Origin: Erysipelotrichia bacterium
GTDB taxonomy: Bacteria > Bacillota_I > Bacilli_A > Erysipelotrichales > Erysipelotrichaceae
Direction of reading: 5' to 3'
Assembly (NCBI GenBank): GCA_009916335.1
Contig: SAAR01000146.1
Coordinates: 1-8,473 of the forward strand
DNA: 8,473 nucleotides
The notes beneath the pieces are model-generated. The model was not told the DNA's origin. It made no database searches and was given only the letters and a program-made list of their open reading frames with translations. A program made the translations under genes and the position numbers. Below, piece after piece: positions 1 through 8,264 of this stretch (its first letter is position 1; every line of letters begins with the position of its first letter).

Positions 1-2486
1 TTGATGTATTCGTCAAGTTCCATATTTGGCCAGAAATTGACAAGCTGGATGTTCTCATTTTTTGAGCCAAGGCGGTCAATGCGTCCAAATCTTTGAATAA
101 TTCTAACAGGGTTCCAGTGAATATCATAATTGACAAGATAGTCACAATCTTGAAGATTTTGTCCTTCACTGATGACATCGGTTGCTATCAAAATATCTAT
201 CTCTTGGTGCTCTTTGATAGAGGTTTTATCGCGCTCTTTTGAAAGGGGTGAGAAGTTGGTGAGGATGGAGCTTAGGTCTTGATTTTTGGTGGTTAATGTT
301 GTTTTATTGCTTCCACTTCCCGTGACTATGGCACTATGGATACCAAGCTCTTCTTTTGCCCATGAAGCGATATGGTTGTAAAGATACTCTGCTGTATCGG
401 CAAAGGCGGTAAAGACAATGACTTTTTTATTGAGAGCATTGAGAGGGTTGTCTATTTTATGCTTAATGGTCTGTTTGAGTGTTTGTAGCTTTTCATCGCG
501 TAAGGCGTCTATCTCATGAGCAATGCTTAATAGCTCTCTTAATTTGTAGATGTCATTTTCTAAATCTTGCTTCCATTTGATTTGGTCAATATCTCCAATA
601 AGCACTTTGACTTTGTTGCCAATGAGTTGTGAAGCATACTCTTCTGATTCTATATCAACATCCATAATGCTCATATCTTCCACAAAGCCATCACTTTGTT
701 TTTCAAGGAGTGCTATGAGGGTTTCATTGCGGTCGAGTAGCTTTTTAACCGTCAAAGCAAAAGAGTTGATGGAGCTTTCCATACGCTTTAAGAGATTGAC
801 ACGCATAAGGTGAATCAAACTTTGTTCACGATCTACTTGTTTAAAGACACCGCTTCCTACTTGAATATCGTACTTTTTATCATACTCTTCTCGTTTATGT
901 GGCAAGACGTATTTGAGGGGTGAATAGGCACATAAAGTGAGCTTTCGGATGGTTTTATTGATTTCGATAAGGGGTGGAAAATTGTTCTCTACATCAATGT
1001 CAGATTTGATATTGATAGGTTTGTTGCGTTCTGGAAACTTGCCAATAGCGGTAATATCATAATACTTTTCTATGTGTTTTCGGCTTCGTGCAATCGTCAC
1101 TAAATCAAGCAATTTAAAATAATCAAAGTTCAAAAGGTTCATCAATTTATCGGTGGTTCTGTTTTCTTCATCAAGTTTGAGCCACACATTAAATTTTGAT
1201 TGGGCTCTTCTTAGGGTGTTTTCTACACTATTAATCCCACTGTCTTGAAATGCTGCATCATTCCCCTCAGTGATAAATGCCAATTGATTTTTTAAGTCAT
1301 TGAGGCGGTTATTGACGGGCGTTGCAGAGAGCATTAAGACTTTGGTTTTAACACCTTTTTGTAAAACATCTTCTAAGAGTTTGGCATAGCGTGATTTACT
1401 TGTTCGCTTGTTGGTGCTGGTGTTTCTAAAATTGTGAGATTCGTCAATAACAATTAAATCGTAATTTGCCCAGTTGATCGTCGCAAGGTTTATCTCTCCA
1501 CTCATACCTTGTTCGCGTGTTAAGTCTGTGTGATTGAGAACATCGTAATTAAATCTATCGGCAGAGAGAATATTTCGTGTGTCATTGATGGTGTAGAGTG
1601 TCCAGTTATCTCTTAGTTTTTTTGGGCATAAGACTAATACTCTATCGTTTCTCAGTTCATAATATTTGATAACGGCAAGGGCTTCAAATGTTTTACCAAG
1701 TCCAACACTATCAGCGATGATACATCCATTGTAGCGTTCAAGTTTATCAATAGCCCCTAAAACGCCATCTCTTTGGAAGTTGTAAAGCTTATTCCATACG
1801 AGGGTATTTTTAAAGCCTGTTTTGGTGCGGATAATTTTCTCTTCATCTAATTCACCAATGAAATCTTTGAAGATGTGATAGAGTGTAAAAAAATAAAGAA
1901 ATTCTGGGGACTTGTTAGAGTAAATATCTTCTATCTTGGCTAAGACTTCTTTTTTTATATCTGAAACAATGCCATCGTTTTTCCATACTTCGTTGAAAGT
2001 GGCTAAAAAATCATTGGTTGCAGAAGTATCGGTAAGCAATGTGTTCATATGAAAAGCGTTTGAGTATGTGTAACCAAGTCCTGTTGTAGAAAAGTTTGAG
2101 CTTCCTTGAATGGCAATATCCCCAGAAGCATTGTGGGCATGAAACATATTGAAAGGTAAAATGCCAGCCATTTTTACCTCTTTGACTTTGACTTTCTCGT
2201 GAAACCAAGTGGCACATTCTTTGGCAATTTTGACATGTTGAAGGTTGTTTTTGTATCTGCTCTCTTCTTTTTCGCCTGATAAATTTGAAGATGCAAGGCT
2301 TTGAGGTACACTAAAAGGCGCGCTAAAAAGAAGTTTGACTTCATCAACTTTGGAAAGCTCTTTTTTTAAAGCTTCATAGGCATAAATCGTAAAATACGAT
2401 GAAACGATAGAAAGAGAACAATTTTTTTCAATATGCTCTTTGAGAATATCTCCAACTTTACCATTTTTTTTGTTGTCAATTAACAT
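1..2486 (-). CDS. PLD-like domain fused to SNF2-family helicase (C-terminus cut by window edge)
   Basis: This is an open frame of 828 codons that runs off the left edge with no stop. I checked the frame at five separated points and saw no break. The N-terminus (MLIDNKKNGKVGDIL) leads into a phospholipase-D-like fold ending in GSSNFSTTGLG (residues 128-138). A SNF2-type motor follows: GLGKT Walker A (262-266), motif Ia CPKKLRDNW (287-295), DESH Walker B (348-351), motif III SATP (387-390), FTAFADT (692-698), ATDVISEGQNLQ (motif V, about 768-779) and QRFGRIDR (motif VI, 798-805). Such proteins are predicted ATP-driven DNA translocases. The exact substrate is unknown, and the usual HxK pair of the PLD site is not visible. 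The ATG at 2484-2486 has an AAAGG-type ribosome site, and an in-frame TAA lies nine codons upstream. The gene follows the DUF4011-helicase-nuclease gene after 46 bases, so the two are probably co-transcribed. From memory, relatives run to roughly 1000 residues or more, so a C-terminal part is missing here. The architecture is secure; a role in phage defence is inferred from context. Confidence 0.9.
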   Translation of the reverse strand, partial: MLIDNKKNGKVGDILKEHIEKNCSLSIVSSYFTIYAYEALKKELSKVDEVKLLFSAPFSVPQSLASSNLSGEKEESRYKNNLQHVKIAKECATWFHEKVKVKEVKMAGILPFNMFHAHNASGDIAIQGSSNFSTTGLGYTYSNAFHMNTLLTDTSATNDFLATFNEVWKNDGIVSDIKKEVLAKIEDIYSNKSPEFLYFFTLYHIFKDFIGELDEEKIIRTKTGFKNTLVWNKLYNFQRDGVLGAIDKLERYNGCIIADSVGLGKTFEALAVIKYYELRNDRVLVLCPKKLRDNWTLYTINDTRNILSADRFNYDVLNHTDLTREQGMSGEINLATINWANYDLIVIDESHNFRNTSTNKRTSKSRYAKLLEDVLQKGVKTKVLMLSATPVNNRLNDLKNQLAFITEGNDAAFQDSGINSVENTLRRAQSKFNVWLKLDEENRTTDKLMNLLNFDYFKLLDLVTIARSRKHIEKYYDITAIGKFPERNKPINIKSDIDVENNFPPLIEINKTIRKLTLCAYSPLKYVLPHKREEYDKKYDIQVGSGVFKQVDREQSLIHLMRVNLLKRMESSINSFALTVKKLLDRNETLIALLEKQSDGFVEDMSIMDVDIESEEYASQLIGNKVKVLIGDIDQIKWKQDLENDIYKLRELLSIAHEIDALRDEKLQTLKQTIKHKIDNPLNALNKKVIVFTAFADTAEYLYNHIASWAKEELGIHSAIVTGSGSNKTTLTTKNQDLSSILTNFSPLSKERDKTSIKEHQEIDILIATDVISEGQNLQDCDYLVNYDIHWNPVRIIQRFGRIDRLGSKNENIQLVNFWPNMELDEYI

Positions 2487-2495
2487 TTTTACAAA

Positions 2496-2502
2496 CCTTT
2501 TC
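2496..2502 (-). promoter_or_regulatory. ribosome binding site of the PLD-SNF2 helicase gene
   Basis: GAAAAGG on the minus strand sits 9 bases before the ATG at 2486. It favours this ATG over an in-frame TTG seven codons upstream, which has no comparable site. The 46-base gap to the preceding stop codon contains no hairpin followed by a T-run, so I see no terminator between the two genes. Confidence 0.6.
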
Positions 2503-2532
2503 AATTTGCTTTAATTTAAAGACGAAAATATA

Positions 2533-5500
2533 TTACTCATCAGCTTTTTCTAAAATTTCAAAAATATTACTTATAAAACTCAGCTGTTCGACATCTAAAC
2601 TTTGCCTGATTTTCAAAGGAATTTCACTTCGAAATTCATCCATGTCCAATGGCTTATGTTTAATAAAAAGATCAATCATTAAGGGTGACAAAAGGCATCT
2701 TGCATCAATTTTGAACTGCTTAGCTATAACAGTGTCTCTAAAAGCAATAAGCTCTTCTTTAATCGTTTGATCGGAAGAAAATTGACGAGGTTGTTGAGCA
2801 ACGTCTACTTGCAAGTCAGGCTGATTAATTATTACCTGTATTACAACATCATCTTTAATCTCTACCGCCTGATCTACAGTTTGTGTTTCTTTAATAAATG
2901 GTGTGCTTTTTTGCTGCGCTTTTTGAATAATGTCTAAAAGCTTTTTGATTTCATTTTCTCTATTTTTAAACCAATCCACAGACCAAATTCTATGGATATT
3001 CCATCCAAGTTTTTCTAAAACCTCTTGTTTTAATCGATCTCTATCTCTGGCTGATTTTGAGGAATGGTACGTTGCACCATCACATTCAATTCCTAATACA
3101 TACTCATTTGGATTATTCTTTGACACCACTGCTAAATCTATAAAATATCCAGCAACTCCCACTTGAGGAACTACCGTATACCCACAATCAGACAATAATT
3201 GGCTTACAGCAATTTCAAATTCTGAATCAAAACCTCTTTGGTTTAATATTACATTGGAAGACAACTTACCTGTTTCTGCATAATTCAAAAATGCTTTTAA
3301 TGCCATAACTCCGCGCGAGCTATTTGGACTTATAATAATGTCAGAGCTTTGCATTGAAGTGAATATTTCCATTTTTTGCTTGGCTCGTGTAAATAAGACG
3401 TTGAGCCTTCTCCAGCCTACATCTGAATTTATAGGGCCAAAGCGCTGATAGACCCTTTGCGTTTCTCTGTCTTTTCCAAATGTTGTTGAGATAAAAATAA
3501 CATCACGCTCATCGCCTTGTAAGCTTTCCAAATTTTTTACAAAAAATGGTTCATTGGTTTCTGCCCACTTAGTAATAAAGTTTGAAACAACAGGAGAGTT
3601 TTTCTCTTTCTCGTCCATAAGAGCTTGAATTAGATCTCTTTGGTCGGTGTTAAATGTTCCTACACCTAATGAGCAATTGGGGAATCTTTTCATTTGTTGT
3701 TCAAGCGCTTCTACAACGTATTTTGCCTCATGCTTGTTTTTTCTATCAAGATAGAATGCATCTTTTAAATAGTGGTGCTTTATTCCTAATTGATCACTTT
3801 TGGCAATAGTGGGTGATGGAAATACAATCAAGTTACCATCATAAAATTGCTTGTTGGAGAAATCTATTAATGACTCATGCTGTGAACGATAGTGCCATTT
3901 GAGTTGACGAATCGGTTGGTATAGATTCAAACAAAAGTCTAAGATTGATTCACTCTCGCTAATCATACTTTCATTATCTTCTTCAGATTTATCCAATGAA
4001 TCAAAAAACGATGTTGGAGGAAGCTGCTTTGGATCACCAACAATTACAATTTGGTCAACTCTTGCAATTGCACCTATCGCCTCTTCTGGACGCAATTGTG
4101 AAGCTTCATCTATCACAAGAACATCAAAGGTAATATCTTGCGGTGGTAAATATTGAGCAACTGATAATGGGCTCATCATAAAACAGGGTTTTAGTGCTTT
4201 TAATGCCACTGAAGAGCGCTTAACCAATTGTCTTAGAGGCAGATGGCGTCTTTGAAGACTAATTTGATGCGTTAAGAGACTTAGTTCAGTAAGATTTCTT
4301 ATTTTCCCTCCTCTAATACCCTGAGGCACATCTTTTTGCATAGCAAGATGAGCAATTTTTTGACGCGCTTTTTCAATCCACTCTTTATCTAAAGACTTAA
4401 ACTTTTCAATCACTTGCTCATGGCTTAACCGGCTAAATCTATTCATAATAGAGTACTCTCGATAAAGCTCTTTTGCAAGTGTATTAAAAAAATTATAGTT
4501 TAATGAAGCACCAAGCATTTCTGTTGGCAATATCCCTCTCTCATGAGCAACGACAATATCCTCAAGACCTACGCGTTTGAGTTCTTGTGTAAAACGTTGA
4601 TAATCACTCCAAATCATAAGCATATCAATGTTGGAATCGAGAGCACTAAGTTTTTCAATGCCAGCATTTAAGTTAAATGTTTCACCGCAAAAGATGTCCA
4701 ATGACAACGTGGCGTATTGTTCAACTGCTTGCATGGTTGATAATAATTTTTCATCGATATCTTTAATCTCTTTTAATACGACAATATTTTGTGCAAATTC
4801 TTTAAATAGTGTCTCTTTCAAGCAGTTTTGTATCGCAGAGTTTTCAATAGCATCAAAAAGATCTACAGCATTCTTGATTTGGTCTTTGATTTGAAAAATA
4901 TTACCTGATCTCATATTGAGTGCATCATAATTTACTTGCATACTTCTTTTCGCAAAAAGAATAGTTTCAAGCATTTTTTGTGAATGCAACAATGCTGCGT
5001 CATTAATATGCTCATATTGGTTTAAAAGAGCTTCTAAAATCCCTATTTCTGAATCTGCCAAAAGATTCATAAAATCATTTTTTGATAATTCTTCATCTTG
5101 ATGAAACACTTTTAAAAAAGATTCTTGTAGTGATTCGATCTTTGCATCAAATTCTTCTATTTTTGATTTTAATGCAAAGAGGTCTAGCATTCCATAAGTA
5201 TTTAACTCCAGCTGCTTAGCCAATCGTGGTCCATACCCATCAAAAATTCCATTAACGTACTGTTGAACATTTTGCATTGCTTGCTCAATCTCATCATACT
5301 TTGAAGTAAGTGATTCGTGCATTAATTCATTACCACTTAAGAAGAATGTTTGCAAATCAATATTTTTAATAGCTTTTCGAAGTTCTTTACTCCATAAATG
5401 TATTGTTTGAATCGTTTCCCAATCTGTACTTGTTCCTTTAAAATGGATCCCAAATTGTATTTTGTAGCTATCCTTACGCTCAAACTCATCAATGCTTTTT

Positions 5501-7959
5501 TTATAGTGTGTGGCGCGATTAAAATACTCTTGGCATAGCATTTTATTAGAAGGCAATGGGTCATTTAATATTGCCGCTAAATAGCGTTTTGCTTTTTTAT
5601 ATTCTTTTGAGAAAAAATTGAATAATGAGTCTTTTTTTTCATTAAAGGCTTTTTCAACGGCTTGCAATTCTTCCAATTCACATGCAAGCAGTGCTGAGAG
5701 ATTAAAAGGTATTAATGCGTCTATTGCATACGTATTAATACCTTGATTTTGTTGTATCGCTTCATTTAAAATGAGTTCAAACTGCGTTGTTCCAAAGAGT
5801 TGATTTAAACCAATATACTGATTTAGTGGAATTTGGTTTAACATACGAGTTGCATTTAAAATTGACTCAACGTAAAGTATCTCTCCTTTAAATGGTAAAT
5901 TAATCTCTTGATTGAGAGAGGACATTACTGATGAAATAGCCATTATCTTTTTTTCAAATTCTCTATTTAACTGCCTGATTTCATAAAGACGTTTATATTC
6001 ATCGTAAAAGGATAAAGACTCTTGCTCTACAGTATCCATCGCACTAACAATTTTTCTAAATGCATCTGGTGATTTAGAAATCTCTTTTAACCAACCTCCA
6101 GAAATTCCTGCATTATGCGTTAATAAAAGTGGTGTCAATCCCCTCAATAAGTCTAGCTGTTCAAATTCATTTTGTACATCACAAGGTAATTTTGAAAATT
6201 GATGCTGTAATTGCTCAAAGTTGCCCTTCAACTCTTTCAAAAGTAGGATAAAATCATCTTTATCACTAAAATTTAATTTATGGGTATCAAGCCCTTTCCA
6301 GTAGCAGTTTTTTAAGTCGTAGTTTTTATGCAAACTTGCATAGTGGTCAATAAGAGTAACCATCTCTTTGTATTTAGAATGGCTGTTTTTATCTATTTCT
6401 TGTACTTTAAAAGAAAGGTAGGAAGCAGAATGTTGATATCTTTCTACTTTCCACAAAACATCATAAATACTGCACCCAAAATTTCCAAAATCTTGATGAA
6501 TAAGTTCGACATACTCTTTTAGCTCGTTTTTCTTTTTATCAATTTCATCCATAATAGATGTGAAGGTTTGCACATCATGATGTACCGCATCGAGTCTTTG
6601 TTCTATACTCTTTAAAACAGTTGTTTTTTGGGATTTATGACTGTGTAATTCTAAACAAAAATCAGACAAGCCAAGATGACTTAAGCGTTTGTGTACAACT
6701 TCAAGAGCTGCTAATTTTTCAGAAACAAATAAAACCGATTTACCTTCAGCAATTAATGCAGCAATGATATTTGTAATGGTTTGTGATTTACCAGTACCAG
6801 GAGGGCCTTCTATAATGACATTCTTCCCTTCTAAAACATCAACGATAGCACTGTGCTGTGAGCTGTCTGCATCCGTGACCAATAAAATTGAATTGGCTTT
6901 TTTATGTGCATCAATTTCATAATCAGGTGCGATTTTTATACTATTTGTACCATCTCTGCCTAAAAAAATCTCCTGCAAGATTGGATTTTGTAGTAAACTA
7001 TCTTCATCCCACAACTCTTCTTTGAGGTTTTGGTACATCAAAATTTTTCCAAAATGCAAAAAATCCAACGTTGCTTCATGTTTTACTTTCCAAGAAGGGT
7101 GATTTGCAATGGCTGATTTAATGTTTTCAATATATGCGTCATACGTTGTCTCTTCATTCAACTCTGGCAATAAAATTCCATAGTCATTGCTTAACTTTTC
7201 GGCAAGAGAACGGTTACAATCGAGTCCTTCTTGAGAATACTCGATTGTGAAGAGAAATTGATTAGCGCTTTTAATTTTTTTGATAGTAATTGGAATACAA
7301 ATGAGTGGAGATCTATTAATTTCTTCAGAATGTTGAGACTCATTCCAATATAAAAAGCCTAGAGATAGATACAGAACATTGGCACCTGTTTCTTCTATAA
7401 AGCTTCTTGCTTGTCTTTCAATCACCGACAAAATCTTCTCCATCTCGCCAGGATAATGAAGTGTTTGTAGGGATTTGTCTGTATATCTTTGATTTAAAGA
7501 TGCGTTTGCTATATCTAGTCTGGGAAGTTCTTTTGAAATATCTAGATTTATTTCTTGGGCTCTTTCTTCAGGTGTTAATAGTTTTTTATCCAACTGAGCT
7601 TTAATCTTCAGCTCACATTCTTGAATTTGAGCAAGAATGTATGTGGTGTCTTGATCTACTAATTGTTGAGCGGTGTTAATTAACCTTCTTTTTTCTGTTT
7701 GGAGTCTTTCAATTTCTACATAATCTATTTCTGGTTCTGGAATAGATAAAAATTTGAACTTATCTTCTTTTTCAATAAGATGCTGGAAAATAAAATCTGG
7801 TGACTCATCAATAATTCTAAGAAAACGAGATTTTGGAGGAACCCGATAATTAATAAGTTTATTTCTTCTTGATGTATCGATAAGTTTTTTTTGGAGCTCT
7901 GCTAGACCAGTATAAAATGTATCTTTTTCATATTGAGTTAATGAAAAGCCTTTACTCAT
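2533..7959 (-). CDS. hhe: Hhe-like antiphage protein: DUF4011 - SF1 helicase - Vsr/DUF559-like nuclease
   Basis: This single intact frame encodes 1808 residues. The N-terminal DUF4011-type region has LIDTSRRNKLINY (26-38) and a conserved stretch at 194-226 containing NVLYLSLGFLYW. The superfamily 1 helicase core follows: DSSQHSAI Q-motif-like (365-372), Walker A GPPGTGKS (385-392), KPCFMMSPLSVAQYL (1257-1271), Walker B DEAS (1284-1287), GDPKQLPP (motif III, 1308-1315), WHYRSQHE (motif IV, 1355-1362), SLQGDERDVIF (motif V, 1479-1489) and RRLNVLFTRAK (motif VI, 1517-1527). About 800 residues of mostly helical, coiled-coil-like sequence separate motifs Ia and II. The C-terminal nuclease is of the Vsr/DUF559/MTES_1575 type, with E1580/E1582, D1608, E1625-C-D1627-G, H1632, and the tail LGWNIHRIWSVDWF (1651-1664). 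A 140-residue extension follows. This order matches Hhe, reported as a single-gene antiphage system; all catalytic motifs look intact. The ATG is fixed by an in-frame TAA two codons upstream and an AGGGA site. The second helicase gene follows directly. The mechanism, presumably recognition and cleavage of invading DNA, is inferred. Confidence 0.92.
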   Translation of the reverse strand: MSKGFSLTQYEKDTFYTGLAELQKKLIDTSRRNKLINYRVPPKSRFLRIIDESPDFIFQHLIEKEDKFKFLSIPEPEIDYVEIERLQTEKRRLINTAQQLVDQDTTYILAQIQECELKIKAQLDKKLLTPEERAQEINLDISKELPRLDIANASLNQRYTDKSLQTLHYPGEMEKILSVIERQARSFIEETGANVLYLSLGFLYWNESQHSEEINRSPLICIPITIKKIKSANQFLFTIEYSQEGLDCNRSLAEKLSNDYGILLPELNEETTYDAYIENIKSAIANHPSWKVKHEATLDFLHFGKILMYQNLKEELWDEDSLLQNPILQEIFLGRDGTNSIKIAPDYEIDAHKKANSILLVTDADSSQHSAIVDVLEGKNVIIEGPPGTGKSQTITNIIAALIAEGKSVLFVSEKLAALEVVHKRLSHLGLSDFCLELHSHKSQKTTVLKSIEQRLDAVHHDVQTFTSIMDEIDKKKNELKEYVELIHQDFGNFGCSIYDVLWKVERYQHSASYLSFKVQEIDKNSHSKYKEMVTLIDHYASLHKNYDLKNCYWKGLDTHKLNFSDKDDFILLLKELKGNFEQLQHQFSKLPCDVQNEFEQLDLLRGLTPLLLTHNAGISGGWLKEISKSPDAFRKIVSAMDTVEQESLSFYDEYKRLYEIRQLNREFEKKIMAISSVMSSLNQEINLPFKGEILYVESILNATRMLNQIPLNQYIGLNQLFGTTQFELILNEAIQQNQGINTYAIDALIPFNLSALLACELEELQAVEKAFNEKKDSLFNFFSKEYKKAKRYLAAILNDPLPSNKMLCQEYFNRATHYKKSIDEFERKDSYKIQFGIHFKGTSTDWETIQTIHLWSKELRKAIKNIDLQTFFLSGNELMHESLTSKYDEIEQAMQNVQQYVNGIFDGYGPRLAKQLELNTYGMLDLFALKSKIEEFDAKIESLQESFLKVFHQDEELSKNDFMNLLADSEIGILEALLNQYEHINDAALLHSQKMLETILFAKRSMQVNYDALNMRSGNIFQIKDQIKNAVDLFDAIENSAIQNCLKETLFKEFAQNIVVLKEIKDIDEKLLSTMQAVEQYATLSLDIFCGETFNLNAGIEKLSALDSNIDMLMIWSDYQRFTQELKRVGLEDIVVAHERGILPTEMLGASLNYNFFNTLAKELYREYSIMNRFSRLSHEQVIEKFKSLDKEWIEKARQKIAHLAMQKDVPQGIRGGKIRNLTELSLLTHQISLQRRHLPLRQLVKRSSVALKALKPCFMMSPLSVAQYLPPQDITFDVLVIDEASQLRPEEAIGAIARVDQIVIVGDPKQLPPTSFFDSLDKSEEDNESMISESESILDFCLNLYQPIRQLKWHYRSQHESLIDFSNKQFYDGNLIVFPSPTIAKSDQLGIKHHYLKDAFYLDRKNKHEAKYVVEALEQQMKRFPNCSLGVGTFNTDQRDLIQALMDEKEKNSPVVSNFITKWAETNEPFFVKNLESLQGDERDVIFISTTFGKDRETQRVYQRFGPINSDVGWRRLNVLFTRAKQKMEIFTSMQSSDIIISPNSSRGVMALKAFLNYAETGKLSSNVILNQRGFDSEFEIAVSQLLSDCGYTVVPQVGVAGYFIDLAVVSKNNPNEYVLGIECDGATYHSSKSARDRDRLKQEVLEKLGWNIHRIWSVDWFKNRENEIKKLLDIIQKAQQKSTPFIKETQTVDQAVEIKDDVVIQVIINQPDLQVDVAQQPRQFSSDQTIKEELIAFRDTVIAKQFKIDARCLLSPLMIDLFIKHKPLDMDEFRSEIPLKIRQSLDVEQLSFISNIFEILEKADE

Positions 7960-7967
7960 AACTTAAA

Positions 7968-7972
7968 TCCCT
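7968..7972 (-). promoter_or_regulatory. ribosome binding site of the Hhe-like gene
   Basis: AGGGA on the minus strand lies 8 bases before the ATG at 7959. An in-frame TAA lies between them, two codons before the ATG, so the start codon is well fixed. Confidence 0.7.
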
Positions 7973-7986
7973 GCAATTAAATTTAC

Positions 7987-8008
7987 TATGTTATATGTTA
8001 TTATGTTG
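7987..8008. repeat. three near-identical tandem 7-mers in the leader of the Hhe-like gene
   Basis: The plus strand reads TATGTTA, TATGTTA, one extra T, then TATGTTG. On the coding strand this is CAACATA, A, TAACATA, TAACATA. The array sits 15 bases upstream of the ribosome site of the 1808-codon gene and overlaps one arm of the inverted repeat at 7999-8082. It could be a regulator-binding array or simple AT-rich sequence. The copies are visible directly; any function is inference. Confidence 0.55.
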
Positions 8009-8082
8009 CCTCAAATTTACTAATTCTTCGTTGAACTATTTAATATTTTACATAAAACTTTATATGCTATGGCAACATCATA
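7999..8082. repeat. 12-base inverted repeat with 60-base spacer, upstream of the Hhe-like gene
   Basis: The left arm at 7999-8010 (TATTATGTTGCC) and the right arm at 8071-8082 (GGCAACATCATA) are reverse complements at 11 of 12 positions, including an unbroken core ATGTTGCC/GGCAACAT. The arms are among the few GC-containing patches in a very AT-rich leader, which makes chance less likely. Possible readings are a pair of operator half-sites around the promoter, or a long-loop hairpin in the mRNA leader. I see no clear target-site duplication outside the arms, so a small mobile element is less likely. Confidence 0.5.
8045..8075 (-). promoter_or_regulatory. candidate promoter of the Hhe-like operon
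   Basis: On the minus strand, TTGCCA (8070-8075) is followed after 19 bases by TAAAAT (8045-8050), with TG directly before it. The spacing is longer than ideal. An alternative -10 is TATAAA at 8059-8064 without a good -35. Campylobacterota promoters often lack a conserved -35, so the whole AT-rich block from about 8040 to 8135 could contain the start. The -35 candidate overlaps the right arm of the inverted repeat, so a protein bound there could block it. This is a weak prediction. Confidence 0.3.
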
Positions 8083-8151
8083 TATAAGTGTATAATTTTA
8101 AATAACGAAAATATTTAAATTTAATTTATTTAGAACCCCTTAGCAACCATT

Positions 8152-8253
8152 TCAATCCCAATAAAAAACTTCCTTGGGTGCTTCAGCTTTTGGTTTTGAG
8201 AGTTTTGGATCATCATAACCACACTGACATTCTCCATACACAATTGATCCCAC
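8152..8253 (-). CDS. possible small CxC-motif peptide of 33 residues, or remnant of a larger gene
   Basis: A GTG start at 8251-8253 is preceded, at a 5-base spacing, by a full AAGGAG ribosome site. It opens a frame of 33 codons ending in TGA at 8152-8154. The peptide starts MGSIVYGECQCGYDDPKL, continues with a Lys/Pro/Ala-rich middle, and ends EVFYWD. The E-C-Q-C-G-Y segment resembles half of a metal-binding site, such as the N-terminus of small zinc-ribbon-like proteins, but no second cysteine pair follows. It may therefore be a real small protein that pairs with another subunit, or the truncated start of a longer gene whose remainder was lost when the downstream genes arrived. A perfect TATAAT lies 30 bases upstream. 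I do not recognise the family. It lies 192 bases before the Hhe-like gene on the same strand and could be its leader peptide. Confidence 0.45.
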   Translation of the reverse strand: MGSIVYGECQCGYDDPKLSKPKAEAPKEVFYWD

Positions 8254-8258
8254 AGAAT

Positions 8259-8264
8259 CTCCTT
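8259..8264 (-). promoter_or_regulatory. strong ribosome binding site of the 33-codon frame
   Basis: AAGGAG on the minus strand, 5 bases before the GTG at 8253. It is the best Shine-Dalgarno match in the window and the main reason to take this small frame with a GTG start seriously. Three of its bases (8262-8264) also belong to the hairpin at 8262-8280. Confidence 0.6.

Noticed and set aside
550..813. Plus-strand open frame of 87 codons
   Set aside because: It lies wholly inside the conserved minus-strand PLD-SNF2 helicase frame, lacks a ribosome site and has Ser/Ile-rich composition typical of an antisense shadow.
2011..2217. Minus-strand open frame of 68 codons
   Set aside because: It is out of frame with, and inside, the PLD-like domain coding sequence, which reads through continuously with the GSSNF motif.
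2487..2532. Possible terminator or promoter between the two large genes
   Set aside because: The 46 bases are AT-rich but contain no stable hairpin followed by a T-run and no convincing -10/-35 pair; co-transcription is the simpler reading.
4628..6922. Several plus- and minus-strand open frames of 64-88 codons
   Set aside because: All lie inside the 1808-codon gene, whose helicase and nuclease motifs prove its frame. None has protein-like motifs of its own.
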